A stretch of DNA of 64,000 nt. It comes from Clostridium mobile (GTDB taxonomy: Bacteria > Bacillota > Clostridia > Clostridiales > Clostridiaceae). Each line of letters begins with the position of its first letter. Within the stretch, counting starts at the first letter, position 1. The stretch is from the NCBI RefSeq assembly GCF_018918285.1, contig NZ_JAHLQF010000002.1:930001-994000 (forward strand), written 5' to 3'. Positions 53,248-63,356 of the stretch are shown one piece after another. A program made the translations under genes and the position numbers. The notes below the pieces were generated by a model. That model saw only the letters and a list, made by a program, of their open reading frames with translations. It was not told where the DNA came from and made no database searches.

Positions 53248-53928
53248 ATTAAACGAATACTTATAATTGAAGATGATCAAATGTTAAGTTCAGGATTGCG
53301 CTTTGATTTAGAAGCAGATGGCTATGTTGTTAATACGGCATATACAATAAAGCAGGCATTAGAAAGTATTGAACATAAGGAATATGACTTAATTGTAATT
53401 GATGTTAATTTACCTGATGGCAATGGATTTTTTCTATGCTCTAAGATAAAAGAAAGAAAAGATATTCCTATTATTTTTTTAACCGCCTGCGATATGGAAA
53501 GCGACCAAATAAAAGGTTTTGATTTAGGCGCTGATGATTACATTACAAAACCCTTCAGTATGCCATTATTTAGAAAGCGCGTCTCTGTTGTATTAAAACG
53601 TAATGAAAACGCCAATATAAAGAACTTGTATTCCGATGGCTATCTAATAATCAATTTTGACACATTAGAGGCAATCAAGGATAGTGAAACAATCAGTCTT
53701 ACAGCAACAGAATACAAGTTGCTAAAACTATTTATCTCCAATGCAGGAATTGTTTTGACAAGGCAAATCTTTTTAGAACGTCTTTGGGATAATGATGGGA
53801 ATTTTGTTGACGAACACACCCTGACGGTAAACATTAACCGCCTGCGCTCAAAAATAGAAAGCCCCAATCATAAATATATTAAAACCATTTATGGTATGGG
53901 TTATCAATGGGCAGGTGAAAAACTATGA
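53248..53928 (+). CDS. OmpR-family response regulator of an ABC-transporter module; AUU start
   Basis: With ATT 53248 as start the protein is 226 residues and begins KRILIIEDDQML, the standard receiver start with its acidic pair. The codon TGA lies in frame at 53242, and the first ATG (53281) would remove strand one and both acids, so only ATT fits; GTGAG and AAGGA lie upstream. Acceptor Asp in LIVIDVNLPDGNG, Lys in YITKPFSMPLF, then a winged helix (VDEHTLTVNINRLRSKIE). Runs with a kinase and ABC genes; more GC-rich than the DNA before it. Confidence 0.88.
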   Translation: MKRILIIEDDQMLSSGLRFDLEADGYVVNTAYTIKQALESIEHKEYDLIVIDVNLPDGNGFFLCSKIKERKDIPIIFLTACDMESDQIKGFDLGADDYITKPFSMPLFRKRVSVVLKRNENANIKNLYSDGYLIINFDTLEAIKDSETISLTATEYKLLKLFISNAGIVLTRQIFLERLWDNDGNFVDEHTLTVNINRLRSKIESPNHKYIKTIYGMGYQWAGEKL

Positions 53929-54953
53929 TAAAAAAAATATCTATTAAAAGAATCTATGAAATAAGTGTGGTAATTACGCTTATTATTTTTGCTTTATTTA
54001 CTGTTGCGGTGTTTCATATTACTTCAATATTGGCAGAAAGGCTTTTATTACTTTCACTACTTATCTTTTCTGTGATTGTGGGCATGGTCATCATGTATGT
54101 GATTCACAAGAAGATTGCCGATTTTTCAGATGAATTAGATAGCTATCTTGATGATATGATAAATGGAAGAGAAGATATTGACTTTGTACTCAACGAGGAA
54201 ACACTAATATCAAAACTGCAAATAAAACTAAAGCGGCTTTATGAAATTATGCTACAACAATCGAAGAAAAGCATTACAGAAAAAGAAGCCATACAATGCT
54301 TGGTATCTGATATTTCCCATCAAGTGAAAACACCTATTGCAAATATAAAAATATATAATGGAATTTTACAAGACAGGCAACTTACTGAGGAGCAGCGACG
54401 GGATTTTTTTATTGCAATTTCAACACAGGTTGATAAACTTGATTTCCTCATGCAATCCATGGTAAAAATGTCACGCCTTGAAACAGGAATTTTTGAGATA
54501 AAGCCCAAACAGGCTTTAATTTATAATACCCTTGCTCAGGCGCTAAGCGGTATTGAGCCAAAAGCCGAAACTAAGAAAATAAATATTATAGTGGAATGTG
54601 CAGAAACTATGGTAGCATTGTTTGATGAAAAATGGACCACGGAAGCACTTTTTAATATCTTGGATAATGCCGTTAAATATACCCCAAGGGGTGGTGAAGT
54701 TGCGGTATCAGTCAATCAATGGGAGTTTTATACGAAAATTGATATCTTGGATACAGGTAAAGGTATTCCTGAAAAAAGTTATGGCAGCATATTCAAGCGG
54801 TTTTATCGTGAGCCGGAAGTCCACAACCAAGAGGGTGTTGGTATTGGCCTGTATCTTTCCCGTGAAATCATTACCATGCAAAATGGTTATATTGAGGTCA
54901 AGTCCAGACTTGGTATTAGTACTACTTTCTCTGTTTTTATTCCAAATTGCTAA
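53925..54953 (+). CDS. BceS-like intramembrane sensor histidine kinase
   Basis: 342 residues with two TM helices close together (about 13-33 and 38-60) and hardly any outside loop, the mark of kinases that sense through a partner ABC transporter. DHp box SDISHQVKTPIANIKIYNG near 127, N box FNILDNAVKYT near 245, G boxes DTGKGIPEKSYGS and GIGLYLSREIITMQ. ATGA overlap with the regulator gene. An 89-bp gap follows before the ABC genes. Confidence 0.92.
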   Translation: MIKKISIKRIYEISVVITLIIFALFTVAVFHITSILAERLLLLSLLIFSVIVGMVIMYVIHKKIADFSDELDSYLDDMINGREDIDFVLNEETLISKLQIKLKRLYEIMLQQSKKSITEKEAIQCLVSDISHQVKTPIANIKIYNGILQDRQLTEEQRRDFFIAISTQVDKLDFLMQSMVKMSRLETGIFEIKPKQALIYNTLAQALSGIEPKAETKKINIIVECAETMVALFDEKWTTEALFNILDNAVKYTPRGGEVAVSVNQWEFYTKIDILDTGKGIPEKSYGSIFKRFYREPEVHNQEGVGIGLYLSREIITMQNGYIEVKSRLGISTTFSVFIPNC

Positions 54954-55042
54954 AATGTCTCAATGTTGTTATATTTCTGAGAGGTTTGTGAGATATTTTA
55001 GATATATTATTAAAGTATTCCAAAAGAAAGTAGGTAAATAAT

Positions 55043-55711
55043 ATGAAAACTGTGTTACAAACAAGGGAATTAAAAAAATATTATGGCACAGAGCAAAATA
55101 TCGTAAAAGCTCTTGATGGCATAAATCTTTCCGTAGTACAAGGTGAATTTGTTGCAATTGTAGGCACTTCAGGCAGCGGAAAATCAACCTTACTTCACAT
55201 GATGGGAGGTTTGGACAATCCTACCTCTGGTAGTGTTCAGGTGGATGGAAAGGAATTGTCAAAAATGGATAAAGACCAACTTACTATTTTTCGCCGTAGA
55301 GAGATTGGTTTCGTTTTTCAAAACTATAATCTTATTCCAAATCTTAACGTATATGAAAATATTGTGCTACCAATTGAATTGGACGGAAATAAACCAGATG
55401 AAACTTTTGTGAATGATGTTTTATCGTTACTCCATATTGAAGAAAAACGAAATAGCCTCCCTAATACTTTATCAGGAGGACAGCAACAGCGAGTTGCAAT
55501 CGCAAGGGCATTGGTGACAAAGTCAGCTATTATTTTGGCCGATGAGCCAACAGGAAATCTTGATAGTCGTACAAGCCAGGAAGTATTGGGACTCTTGAAA
55601 ATGAGCAGTCAGAAATTTAATCAGACAATTGTAATGATTACCCATAACAATGAAATAGCCCAACTTGCGGATCGGATTATCCGTATTGAAGATGGCAGGA
55701 TTGTAGGATAG
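55043..55711 (+). CDS. ABC transporter ATPase (MacB/BceA type)
   Basis: 222 residues with Walker [21 protein letters not shown] near 42, Q loop [13 protein letters not shown] near 89, signature [15 protein letters not shown] near 140, Walker [14 protein letters not shown] near 163 and the switch His in [10 protein letters not shown]. It drives the FtsX-type permease encoded 14 bp later, in peptide-antibiotic resistance or lipid/peptide extraction systems. Confidence 0.95.
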   Translation: MKTVLQTRELKKYYGTEQNIVKALDGINLSVVQGEFVAIVGTSGSGKSTLLHMMGGLDNPTSGSVQVDGKELSKMDKDQLTIFRRREIGFVFQNYNLIPNLNVYENIVLPIELDGNKPDETFVNDVLSLLHIEEKRNSLPNTLSGGQQQRVAIARALVTKSAIILADEPTGNLDSRTSQEVLGLLKMSSQKFNQTIVMITHNNEIAQLADRIIRIEDGRIVG

Positions 55712-55725
55712 GAGGAGGCTAGGCT

Positions 55726-58107
55726 ATGATAGAGAATAATAATAGCGGTGTAATTAAACACCTATCAAACAATAGCTTGAATTCCAATAAATTTCGCAAT
55801 CGTTTAATTGGAATTGTCATTATTTTATCAGCATTTTTGCTTAGCTTTTCTTCAACATTCATATACAATGCTGCCGTTGATATACAAAATAAAACCTTAT
55901 ATCAGGGTATATATTCTAATGTAAGCGATGACATGCTTAGCTATATCCAAAATAATGTTGATGTATTTGAATATGGCGTTCATAGGGATGTTGGCATAGT
56001 AAAAGGTGAGAAAGCCATTTTGGACATCATTTATACAGATGACAATATGATGAAATTATCTAATGTATCTATCAGTAAGGGAGAAATGCCTAGCAAAGAT
56101 AATGAAATAGCAATTGAGGAGAGGTATTTGTCAGCGGTGGGAATAGATGCTGGTATCGGAGATACTATTACATTATCTTTTAGAAATGATGTGAGCCGTG
56201 AAATACAAGAACGGGTATTTATCATTTGTGGTTTTTTGGATGTAGGTAATAACAGCACTGCCCGTACTAGGTTTGACTCTATTGTAGCAAAAGACTTTCT
56301 GCTCTCAGATCCGTTTTTGTCTACTGCTGATATGGCAATAGCTGTTCAAATATCAAATGCTAGTTCATATTCTAACGACGAACTGAAAGCAAAAGTTAAG
56401 GAAATAGGGACACTTGCAGGGGTAAGAGGGGAAGATATCCATATAAACAATTGGAATATTGATAGTAATAATGCTTCTTCTCAAACCACTTTAGCTATCG
56501 TTGCAATTGCACTTGTTGTCTTATTTGCTTGTGCATTAGTAATTTACAATATATTCTATATTTCTATTATGAGAAGAATAAATGAGTATGGCCAATTGCG
56601 TACTATTGGAGCCACATCAAAGCAAATTCGTAAAATTGTCCTTCGAGAGGGAAGAAAGTTATCTTTTAAATATATTCCCATTGGAATTGTACTTGGTTGC
56701 ATTGCTAGTGCTATGATTTCACCAGTCAAATGGCAAATGTATCCCAGTTTAATATATGCTATTATTTCCTCTGGAATAACTTATCTAACTGTTATGGTAT
56801 CGGTGAAAAAACCTGCAAGGTATGCAGCTTCAATTACTCCGATAGATGCTACACGATATACCCATTATCAGTGGAAAACCAATAAAACTGAACGTGCAAC
56901 AAAAAAACTTTCTGCTTTTTCCCTTGGGATTATGAATTTAGCAAGAGATAAGAAAAAAACAATATTGACCTTTACATCATTGTCTCTTAGTGGGATATTA
57001 TTTATTTCTTTAGCTTCAATTATGACTGCTATTGATGCCAACCTTTATGCCCGTGGTTTCTTTCCATATGGAGGTGAATATACAATTAGTTTGAATGGTG
57101 ATTTGATTTCTTCAACAGTGAGTTACAGTGATTTACAAGTTGACAATCCACTTACGGAGGAATTGAGGCAAAGTATTGTACAGATTGATGGAGTGGACAG
57201 CGTTGAAACAAAAAAGTACATTAGTGCATTCCTGTTAGATGAAAACTACCAAGGTGATACAATAGGGATTTACAGTATGGCAGAACAGGATGTTGATAAC
57301 TTTCAAAAATATTTAATAGCTGGTGAATTAACAGGAAATATCAAATCTAATGAAATTAGTATTGTGGTTAATCAAGGTGCTGCAGCATATGAAAATAACA
57401 ATCTCACTTATGAAATTGGGGACTACGTAAATACCATTATTAAGGAGGGTGAAAAGAGAACCAAAATAACCTTTGTTGTAGATGGGGTTATTTTTAACGA
57501 TGACAGTGGAATAACATTTTATTTGCCAAGTGATGTGATGGATAGCATTGTGTCTGGAAATTGCAATTCTGCTTTTGAAATCATTTCAAGTCAAGGTTAT
57601 TCCAAACAGGTTGAAACTCAACTTAGACAGTTGATTGCTAGGGATGAAAGACTTTCAATAGAACTTTTGAGAGATATTACTATAGAGATAAAATCTGCTT
57701 TCAAAATGATGATCATAGCACTATATACTTTTGTAGCCTTTATTGCCGTATTTGCTATTGTGAATTTACTGAACACAATTATTACCAACACCATTGTACG
57801 CAAAAAAGAAATTGGCATGTTGCAGGCGGTGGGGATGGACCGTAAGAAACTACGAACAATGCTTCAAACTGAAAATTTATGCCTAACACTTGGTAGCTTT
57901 CTAATATCACTTGTTATAGGCGGTATTGGTGGTTATGCGTTATGCAATGCTATTTCAAATATAGGTGGCTTAGATTATATTCAATACCAATTTCCTTTGT
58001 GGCAAATTGTTTCATACTTTCTCTTAATTATCATTGTCCAATTTACCATAACTTATTTCCTTGATCGTTCTATGTCAAAACAAACAGTGATTGAGCGTCT
58101 ACAATAA
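55726..58107 (+). CDS. Large FtsX-type ABC permease with long outer domain
   Basis: 793 residues. TM1 near 24-46, an outer domain, then three TM helices (about 260-360) forming the first FtsX unit. A second signal-like TM follows near 420, then a long outer domain (about 450-660) and three C-terminal TM helices in the second FtsX unit (FVAFIAVFAIVNLLNTIITN, LLIIIVQFTITYFLD). Both FtsX signature stretches, INEYGQLRTIGATSKQIRKI and VRKKEIGMLQAVGMDRKKL, are present. With the upstream kinase/regulator it resembles modules against antimicrobial peptides. Confidence 0.92.
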   Translation: MIENNNSGVIKHLSNNSLNSNKFRNRLIGIVIILSAFLLSFSSTFIYNAAVDIQNKTLYQGIYSNVSDDMLSYIQNNVDVFEYGVHRDVGIVKGEKAILDIIYTDDNMMKLSNVSISKGEMPSKDNEIAIEERYLSAVGIDAGIGDTITLSFRNDVSREIQERVFIICGFLDVGNNSTARTRFDSIVAKDFLLSDPFLSTADMAIAVQISNASSYSNDELKAKVKEIGTLAGVRGEDIHINNWNIDSNNASSQTTLAIVAIALVVLFACALVIYNIFYISIMRRINEYGQLRTIGATSKQIRKIVLREGRKLSFKYIPIGIVLGCIASAMISPVKWQMYPSLIYAIISSGITYLTVMVSVKKPARYAASITPIDATRYTHYQWKTNKTERATKKLSAFSLGIMNLARDKKKTILTFTSLSLSGILFISLASIMTAIDANLYARGFFPYGGEYTISLNGDLISSTVSYSDLQVDNPLTEELRQSIVQIDGVDSVETKKYISAFLLDENYQGDTIGIYSMAEQDVDNFQKYLIAGELTGNIKSNEISIVVNQGAAAYENNNLTYEIGDYVNTIIKEGEKRTKITFVVDGVIFNDDSGITFYLPSDVMDSIVSGNCNSAFEIISSQGYSKQVETQLRQLIARDERLSIELLRDITIEIKSAFKMMIIALYTFVAFIAVFAIVNLLNTIITNTIVRKKEIGMLQAVGMDRKKLRTMLQTENLCLTLGSFLISLVIGGIGGYALCNAISNIGGLDYIQYQFPLWQIVSYFLLIIIVQFTITYFLDRSMSKQTVIERLQ

Positions 58108-58123
58108 AAGACTAGATTTAACG

Positions 58124-58147
58124 GCGGCCATAAGGCCGCTATTTTTT
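58124..58147 (+). terminator. GC-rich terminator after the ABC permease gene
   Basis: GCGGCC, ATAA, GGCCGC then ATTTTTT. The stem is much richer in GC than other terminators here, in line with foreign origin of the module. Confidence 0.87.
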
Positions 58148-58232
58148 ATCCGATGACTACCATAATAATAAAGGTCTTATTTTTATAAGCGAAATACAGA
58201 AAGTATTTATGAAGATTAGTGTTTCTCAAACA

Positions 58233-58796
58233 TCATTGATAAAAAAACAAGCCTATAATACCTGTTAGAATAATAATAAATATTGGATTCATTTTATACC
58301 TTCTTAGTAGAAATAAAGAAATAATGAATACAATGATGGCAGTAATATTAAAATTAACAGCTTTAGCATCAAGTGATGGTGAGCCCCAAAAGGCAATCAA
58401 AAGAATAGTGGATGCAGAAGCCGCAATAAGTCCAACAGAAGTAGAACGCAACCCTTTTAATATATTGGAAATGATATCTATATCTTTATGTTTTCTGAAA
58501 AATCTGTATAAAATAATAGAAAGAATAAATCCAGATAGAATACATCCTAATGTAGCTACTATAGCTCCCAATATACCTGCAATGCGTATTCCCACAAAAG
58601 TTGAGGTATTAACTGCTAAAGGCCCAGGGGTCATTTGAGAGATTGTAATAATATCAGTGAATTCTTGCAAAGTAAGCCAATGATGTAAATCCACTACTTG
58701 TTCCTGTATTAATGGTATTGTGGCATAACCGCCGCCGATACTAAATAAACCAATCTGCAAAAAGCTGACTAACAAAATAATTATATTTTTATTCAT
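58233..58796 (-). CDS. Chromate transporter family protein, half-size (second gene of pair)
   Basis: 187 residues of one CHR domain: IGGGYATIPLIQEQVVDLH near the N-terminus, ISQMTPGPLAVNTSTFVG near 55 and several TM helices. In split ChrA systems two such halves form an antiparallel pair. Start ATG 58796 with AAGGAGGG upstream; its start overlaps the stop of the first half as ATGA. True substrate (chromate, sulfate or other) is unknown. The overlap is inherent, not a frameshift of a fused gene. Confidence 0.88.
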   Translation of the reverse strand: MNKNIIILLVSFLQIGLFSIGGGYATIPLIQEQVVDLHHWLTLQEFTDIITISQMTPGPLAVNTSTFVGIRIAGILGAIVATLGCILSGFILSIILYRFFRKHKDIDIISNILKGLRSTSVGLIAASASTILLIAFWGSPSLDAKAVNFNITAIIVFIISLFLLRRYKMNPIFIIILTGIIGLFFYQ

Positions 58797-59359
58797 AGCT
58801 TGGCCCTCCTTTTCAAATAAGTTTGTACAAAGCATAGGAATGAACAGAAAATAATAATTAGAATAACATTAATATTTAAAAAGAAACTAGCGAAAAATGA
58901 AGCAGGAACCATTAATGTTAACAACCAATTTCTTTCATCTAAAATTCCTTTACTCATATCGATTACTAAATCCACGATAGTAGCGGCGACGCCTGCCTCC
59001 ATTCCTTTTAGGATTGAAGAGATAACTCTATTATCTCGAAATACACTATAACAAGAAGATATAACAGATAAAATAAGCAAAGGGGGGAGGATTGTTCCGA
59101 TACAACAAATGATTGCACCTATAATTCCAGCAATACGATAACCTACTAATACAGAAATATTAACTGCAATGGCACCAGGTGTTGATTGGGAAATGGCTGC
59201 CATATCTAGCAGCTCCTGTTCATTAATTAACTTTAGATCATTTACGAAATATTTCTGTATCATAGGTATAACAATGTATCCACCTCCGAAGGTAAAGGCG
59301 CTTATGGAAAACATTATTCTAAATAGCGAAAAATAAAATTTTAATTTATTAGATTTCAT
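58793..59359 (-). CDS. Chromate transporter family protein, half-size (first gene of pair)
   Basis: 189 residues with the matching CHR motifs FGGGYIVIPMIQKYFVNDLK near 22 and ISQSTPGAIAVNISVLVGYR near 60. Start at ATG 59359; the GAGGAG before it is 12 bp away, slightly long, and the further ATG at 59386 lies before that site. Divergent from a LysR regulator gene, its probable controller. Confidence 0.87.
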   Translation of the reverse strand: MKSNKLKFYFSLFRIMFSISAFTFGGGYIVIPMIQKYFVNDLKLINEQELLDMAAISQSTPGAIAVNISVLVGYRIAGIIGAIICCIGTILPPLLILSVISSCYSVFRDNRVISSILKGMEAGVAATIVDLVIDMSKGILDERNWLLTLMVPASFFASFFLNINVILIIIFCSFLCFVQTYLKRRAKL

Positions 59360-59396
59360 AATGATAAAATTCTCCTCTACATACAAATTATAGACC

Positions 59397-59418
59397 TTCT
59401 ATATTATATCTTATAGAA
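59397..59418. promoter_or_regulatory. Palindrome in the chr-lysR divergent gap
   Basis: TTCTATA, eight bases, TATAGAA. It includes a T-N11-A type LysR box and sits between the divergent chromate transporter and LysR genes. Confidence 0.5.
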
Positions 59419-59483
59419 ATATCATAAGTAAAATAGTATAATATTATAATAAACATAACTAATTAGTAATGAGAGGTATTCAT

Positions 59484-60368
59484 ATGAATTTGAGGCACTT
59501 ACGTATTTTTAAAACTGTATGTGAAGAAGAGAGTATTACAAAAGCATCTGAAAAATTGTTTATGACACAGCCAGCAGTTTCTCAAGCAATCAATGAACTA
59601 GAATGTTATTTAGGTATTTGTTTATTTGATAGAATTTCTAGAAGACTTTATTTAAATGAAACGGGTAAACTATTTCTAGCAAAAGTAATAAAGCTTTTGG
59701 ATTTGTATGATGACTTGGAACAAAACTCCAAAGAATTAGAAGATAATGCAACTATTAAGATTGGATCAAGCATAACCATTGCAAATTTTATTTTACCTAA
59801 AGCAATAGCAAATTTTGAAAGGATTTGCAAGAATACTCCAACCAAAGTTATAATTGATAATGCCAGAAATATTGAAAATATGCTAATCAATAATGAAATT
59901 GATTTAGGATTGATTGAAGGAGTTATTTATAAGGAAGAGTTAATAAAAATTCCATTTTCAAACTATGAATTAGCAGTACTTTGTTCGCCTGAACATAAAT
60001 TTGCGCTAGAAGAATCCATAGATGTTAATACATTAATAAAAGAAAGGTTATTATTGAGAGAAAAAGGTAGTGCCATTCGTGATGTTTTTGACAGCGCATT
60101 ATTATTACATAATATAACTGTAAATCCAGAATGGATAAGTGTAAATTCACAAGCTTTAATTTATGCAGTAAAGCAAAACTTAGGAATAAGTGTGTTGCCA
60201 AAAATATTAGTGGAAAATGAAGTTAGTAATGGAGAGCTTTTTGAGGTAAGAGTAAATGATTTTGAATTAATCAGTGTAAATCATATTGTATTTCATAAAG
60301 ATAAGATCCAAACTAAGAATTATAAAACGCTAATTGAAATAATAAAGAATAAAGCAAGTAATAAATAG
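59484..60368 (+). CDS. LysR-family transcriptional regulator
   Basis: 294 residues. N-terminal winged helix MNLRHLRIFKTVCEE, ITKASEKLFMTQPAVSQAIN, IGICLFDRISRRLYL-like wing, then a periplasmic-binding-type effector domain (about 90-290). Start ATG 59484 after GAGAGGT. Divergent from the split chromate transporter; LysR proteins usually control their divergent neighbour, so that is its likely target. Resembles CysB/CysL-like anion regulators in general form, but the effector is not evident. Confidence 0.92.
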   Translation: MNLRHLRIFKTVCEEESITKASEKLFMTQPAVSQAINELECYLGICLFDRISRRLYLNETGKLFLAKVIKLLDLYDDLEQNSKELEDNATIKIGSSITIANFILPKAIANFERICKNTPTKVIIDNARNIENMLINNEIDLGLIEGVIYKEELIKIPFSNYELAVLCSPEHKFALEESIDVNTLIKERLLLREKGSAIRDVFDSALLLHNITVNPEWISVNSQALIYAVKQNLGISVLPKILVENEVSNGELFEVRVNDFELISVNHIVFHKDKIQTKNYKTLIEIIKNKASNK

Positions 60369-60404
60369 ATTACCTATATTGAAAAAAATATAAAGGATTC
60401 ATCT

Positions 60405-60441
60405 AAGATTACTATTAAATTAATTATAGTAATCTTTTTTA
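60405..60441 (+). terminator. Terminator after the LysR gene
   Basis: AAGATTACTAT and ATAGTAATCTT, then a T-run. Confidence 0.87.
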
Positions 60442-60487
60442 TTTAGGGAATAATACTTAAAAATGTAATATGAAAGACGGTGGTGTT

Positions 60488-62479
60488 ATGCCTAATAATA
60501 AAATACCGAATCGATTGATTAATGAAAAATCCCCTTATTTACTTCAACACGCATATAACCCTGTAGATTGGTATCCATGGGGTGAAGAAGCATTTAAAAA
60601 GGCTAAGGAAGAAGATAAGCCAATATTCTTAAGTATAGGATACAGCACATGTCATTGGTGCCACGTAATGGAAAGAGAGTCCTTTGAAGATGAGGAAGTT
60701 GCTAAAAGGTTAAATGATGTTTTTATATGTATTAAGGTAGATAGGGAAGAGAGACCTGACGTGGATAATATATATATGACTTATTGTCAAGCCATGACAG
60801 GAAGTGGAGGATGGCCACTTACCGTAATTATGACTTCAGAGAAAAAACCTTTCTTTGCAGGTACATATTTTCCTAAAAAAAGAAAGTTTGGAAGACCAGG
60901 TTTATTTGATATTATAGATGAAATAGAAATTAACTGGCACGGCAATAGGGATAATATTATTAAATATTCCAATAAGCTATTAGAAAACATAAAATTGGAA
61001 AATAGTAAAAATAGAAAGACTGAGCTGGATGAAAATATAATTATAGAGGCTTTTAATAAACTAGAGAGAGCTTTTGATAGTGAATATGGAGGATTTTATG
61101 TTCAGCCTAAATTTCCAACTCCCCATAAACTAATGTTTCTTCTTAGAGTATGGAAGATTTATGGGTATAAAGAAGCCCTACATATGGTTGAAAGTACATT
61201 AGAAAGTATGTACAAAGGTGGCATATTTGATCATATAGGATTCGGGTTTAGTAGATATTCTACGGATGGGAAATGGCTTGTTCCACATTTTGAAAAAATG
61301 CTATATGATAATGCTTTATTAGCTCTAGTATATGCAGAAACTTATGCTGAAACTAAAGAGGAAAAATACAAGGACATATGTGAAAAAATACTTTGGTATT
61401 TAAAAGATAAGATGATATCTCAGGAAGGAGCTTTTTATTCCGCGGAAGATGCAGATTCAGAAGGGGTGGAAGGAAAGTTTTATATATGGACTTCAGAAGA
61501 GATAAAAGAAGTTTTAGGAGAGGAAGAGGGAGAGTTTTTCTGTTCTTACTATGATATTACGGGGAGAGGAAACTTTGAAGGAAAAAACATTCCAAATTTA
61601 ATCAATCAGGATTTAAATGAAATAAGTAGAGATACCTTAGAAAGATTAAATTCATTAAGAGAAAAGCTATATATTTATAGAGAAAAGAGGATACACCCAC
61701 ATAAGGATGATAAAATACTAACCTCTTGGAACGGATTGGCTATAGCTGCCTATGCTTATGCAGGTAGAATATTTAACCATAAGAATTATATAAATATAGC
61801 AGAAAGAGCTGTAAATTTCCTATTAGCAAATCTTGTAAGGGAAGATGGAAGAGTTTTAGCAAGATTTAGGGAAGGGGAGTCAGCTTATTTAGCATATCTA
61901 GATGATTATGCCTTTTTAGTGTGGGGCTTAATAGAGCTATATGAAGGAACTTTTAATGATGATTATCTAAAAAAAGCTATTTATTATAACAATGAGACCA
62001 TAAGATTATTTTGGGATAAAGAACTATCAGGCTTCTTTATTTACGGTGAGGATGGAGAAGAGCTTTTATTAAGACCTAAGGAGAGTTTTGATAATGCAAT
62101 GCCTTCAGGAAATTCAGTGGCTATTTACAATATGCTAAGGTTATATAGCATGACTGAGGACTTAGAATTAAGCAATAAAGCTACAGAGGCTTTTAATGTA
62201 TTTGGAGAAAATATTAAAAACTATCCGGAAGCTCATTTGTTTTTGTTAATTCCGTTTATGTTTACAGTAAAGGGAAATAGAAAAATAATTGTTTCAGGAA
62301 AAAGAGAAGATAGTACTTTAAAAGAAATGATAAGTGAAATCAATAAGAAATTCACACCTTTTACAAATGTAGTATTGCAAAGTAGCAATGAAGATGAGAC
62401 TAAGGCATATATATGTGAGAATTTTGCTTGTAGTAGTCCTGTAAGTACTTTAGAGGAGTTTGTAAAGTTGCTTCATTAA
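60488..62479 (+). CDS. YyaL/DUF255 thioredoxin-domain protein
   Basis: 663 residues. The N-terminal thioredoxin-like domain (about 1-165) carries [20 protein letters not shown] and the CHWC motif in [16 protein letters not shown]; then [13 protein letters not shown]. The rest is an alpha/alpha barrel like N-acylglucosamine epimerases/glucoamylases ([43 protein letters not shown]). The family occurs in all kingdoms (SPATA20 in man), with no settled function. Start ATG 60488 after GGTGGTG; the ATG at 60470 lacks a ribosome binding site. Confidence 0.92.
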   Translation: MPNNKIPNRLINEKSPYLLQHAYNPVDWYPWGEEAFKKAKEEDKPIFLSIGYSTCHWCHVMERESFEDEEVAKRLNDVFICIKVDREERPDVDNIYMTYCQAMTGSGGWPLTVIMTSEKKPFFAGTYFPKKRKFGRPGLFDIIDEIEINWHGNRDNIIKYSNKLLENIKLENSKNRKTELDENIIIEAFNKLERAFDSEYGGFYVQPKFPTPHKLMFLLRVWKIYGYKEALHMVESTLESMYKGGIFDHIGFGFSRYSTDGKWLVPHFEKMLYDNALLALVYAETYAETKEEKYKDICEKILWYLKDKMISQEGAFYSAEDADSEGVEGKFYIWTSEEIKEVLGEEEGEFFCSYYDITGRGNFEGKNIPNLINQDLNEISRDTLERLNSLREKLYIYREKRIHPHKDDKILTSWNGLAIAAYAYAGRIFNHKNYINIAERAVNFLLANLVREDGRVLARFREGESAYLAYLDDYAFLVWGLIELYEGTFNDDYLKKAIYYNNETIRLFWDKELSGFFIYGEDGEELLLRPKESFDNAMPSGNSVAIYNMLRLYSMTEDLELSNKATEAFNVFGENIKNYPEAHLFLLIPFMFTVKGNRKIIVSGKREDSTLKEMISEINKKFTPFTNVVLQSSNEDETKAYICENFACSSPVSTLEEFVKLLH

Positions 62480-62570
62480 TTTAGGGTGAATTAAATAATT
62501 GTAAGTCAAACTATAGTAAATTAAGTCATGGTAAATTAAACCATATAAAAGAAGTTCATATATGATAGCA

Positions 62571-62632
62571 TAGTGGAGAATAAAGTTTTAGATTAGTTAA
62601 GAGCATACAATCTTAAATTTTAATTCTCCACT
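62571..62632 (+). other. Long imperfect hairpin in the yyaL-lrgB gap
   Basis: TAGTGGAGAA pairs with TTCTCCACTA at the base, and inner segments (TAAAGTTTTAGATT with AATCTTAAATTTTA) extend the stem to about 25 bp. There is no T-run. It may act as a terminator or mRNA-stabilising element for either convergent gene. Confidence 0.5.
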
Positions 62633-62663
62633 ATTAATTAATCAAATTAGCTAAGTTTTTTTA

Positions 62664-63356
62664 TTAAATAAGTATTTTTACTAGAATAGGAGCTAATATG
62701 GAAGTGGCTAATCCAGCGATACCTATAGCTAGTCCACTCATTGCTCCCTCTGTTTCACCCATTTCTATAGCTTTAGTTGTACCTACGGCATGAGTAGAAG
62801 TACCAATAGCTATACCTATTGCGATTTTATCATCAATTTTAAAAAGTTTACATACTATAGGCGCTATAACGGCTCCCATTATGCCTGTAATAACAATTGC
62901 AGAAACTGTAACAGCAGGTATACCTCCAATAACCTTGGACACTTCTATTCCTATAGGAGTGGTTATTGACTTAGGTACCAACGAAAGCGCAAGATCCATA
63001 TCTATGTTAAATAATTTGCATAAGTATACTACGCTAAAAATAGCTGTAAATGTTCCTACTGTAATTCCTAAAAATATGGGTATTACATACTTTTTTATTA
63101 ACTCTAATTGATTATATAAAGGTACAGCAAGCACCACTGTAGCGGGAGCAAGAAAAAAGGAGATTAAATTTCCTCCTAAGTTAAAAGAATCTAAATCAAT
63201 ATTAAACTTAATCAAAATTGATGCTATTAAGATTACACATATTAAAAGAGGATTAAATAAAGGTATATTAGTTTTTTTGTAAATCAATAATCCAATTTCA
63301 AAACATGCTATAGATAAGATTACCCCAAATAAAGGTGAGTTTATAATTGAATCCAT
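62664..63356 (-). CDS. lrgB: LrgB-family membrane protein
   Basis: 230 residues with eight TM segments. The sequence LVPKSITTPIGIEVSKVIGG near 125 and GIAIGTSTHAVGTTKAIEMG near 180 define the LrgB/CidB family. With LrgA it forms a pair linked to control of murein hydrolases, and in some bacteria to export of small acids. It begins one base after the lrgA stop, in one operon. GGAGGAA lies before the ATG. Confidence 0.92.
   Translation of the reverse strand: MDSIINSPLFGVILSIACFEIGLLIYKKTNIPLFNPLLICVILIASILIKFNIDLDSFNLGGNLISFFLAPATVVLAVPLYNQLELIKKYVIPIFLGITVGTFTAIFSVVYLCKLFNIDMDLALSLVPKSITTPIGIEVSKVIGGIPAVTVSAIVITGIMGAVIAPIVCKLFKIDDKIAIGIAIGTSTHAVGTTKAIEMGETEGAMSGLAIGIAGLATSILAPILVKILI

Noticed and set aside
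54622-55041. Plus-strand 139-codon frame overlapping the kinase end
   Set aside because: It is a shifted frame inside the kinase gene with no own start signal; the kinase frame has all motifs.
58233-59359. Split chromate transporter as a frameshifted single gene
   Set aside because: Two half-size CHR proteins with own start sites and an ATGA overlap are a normal form of this family.
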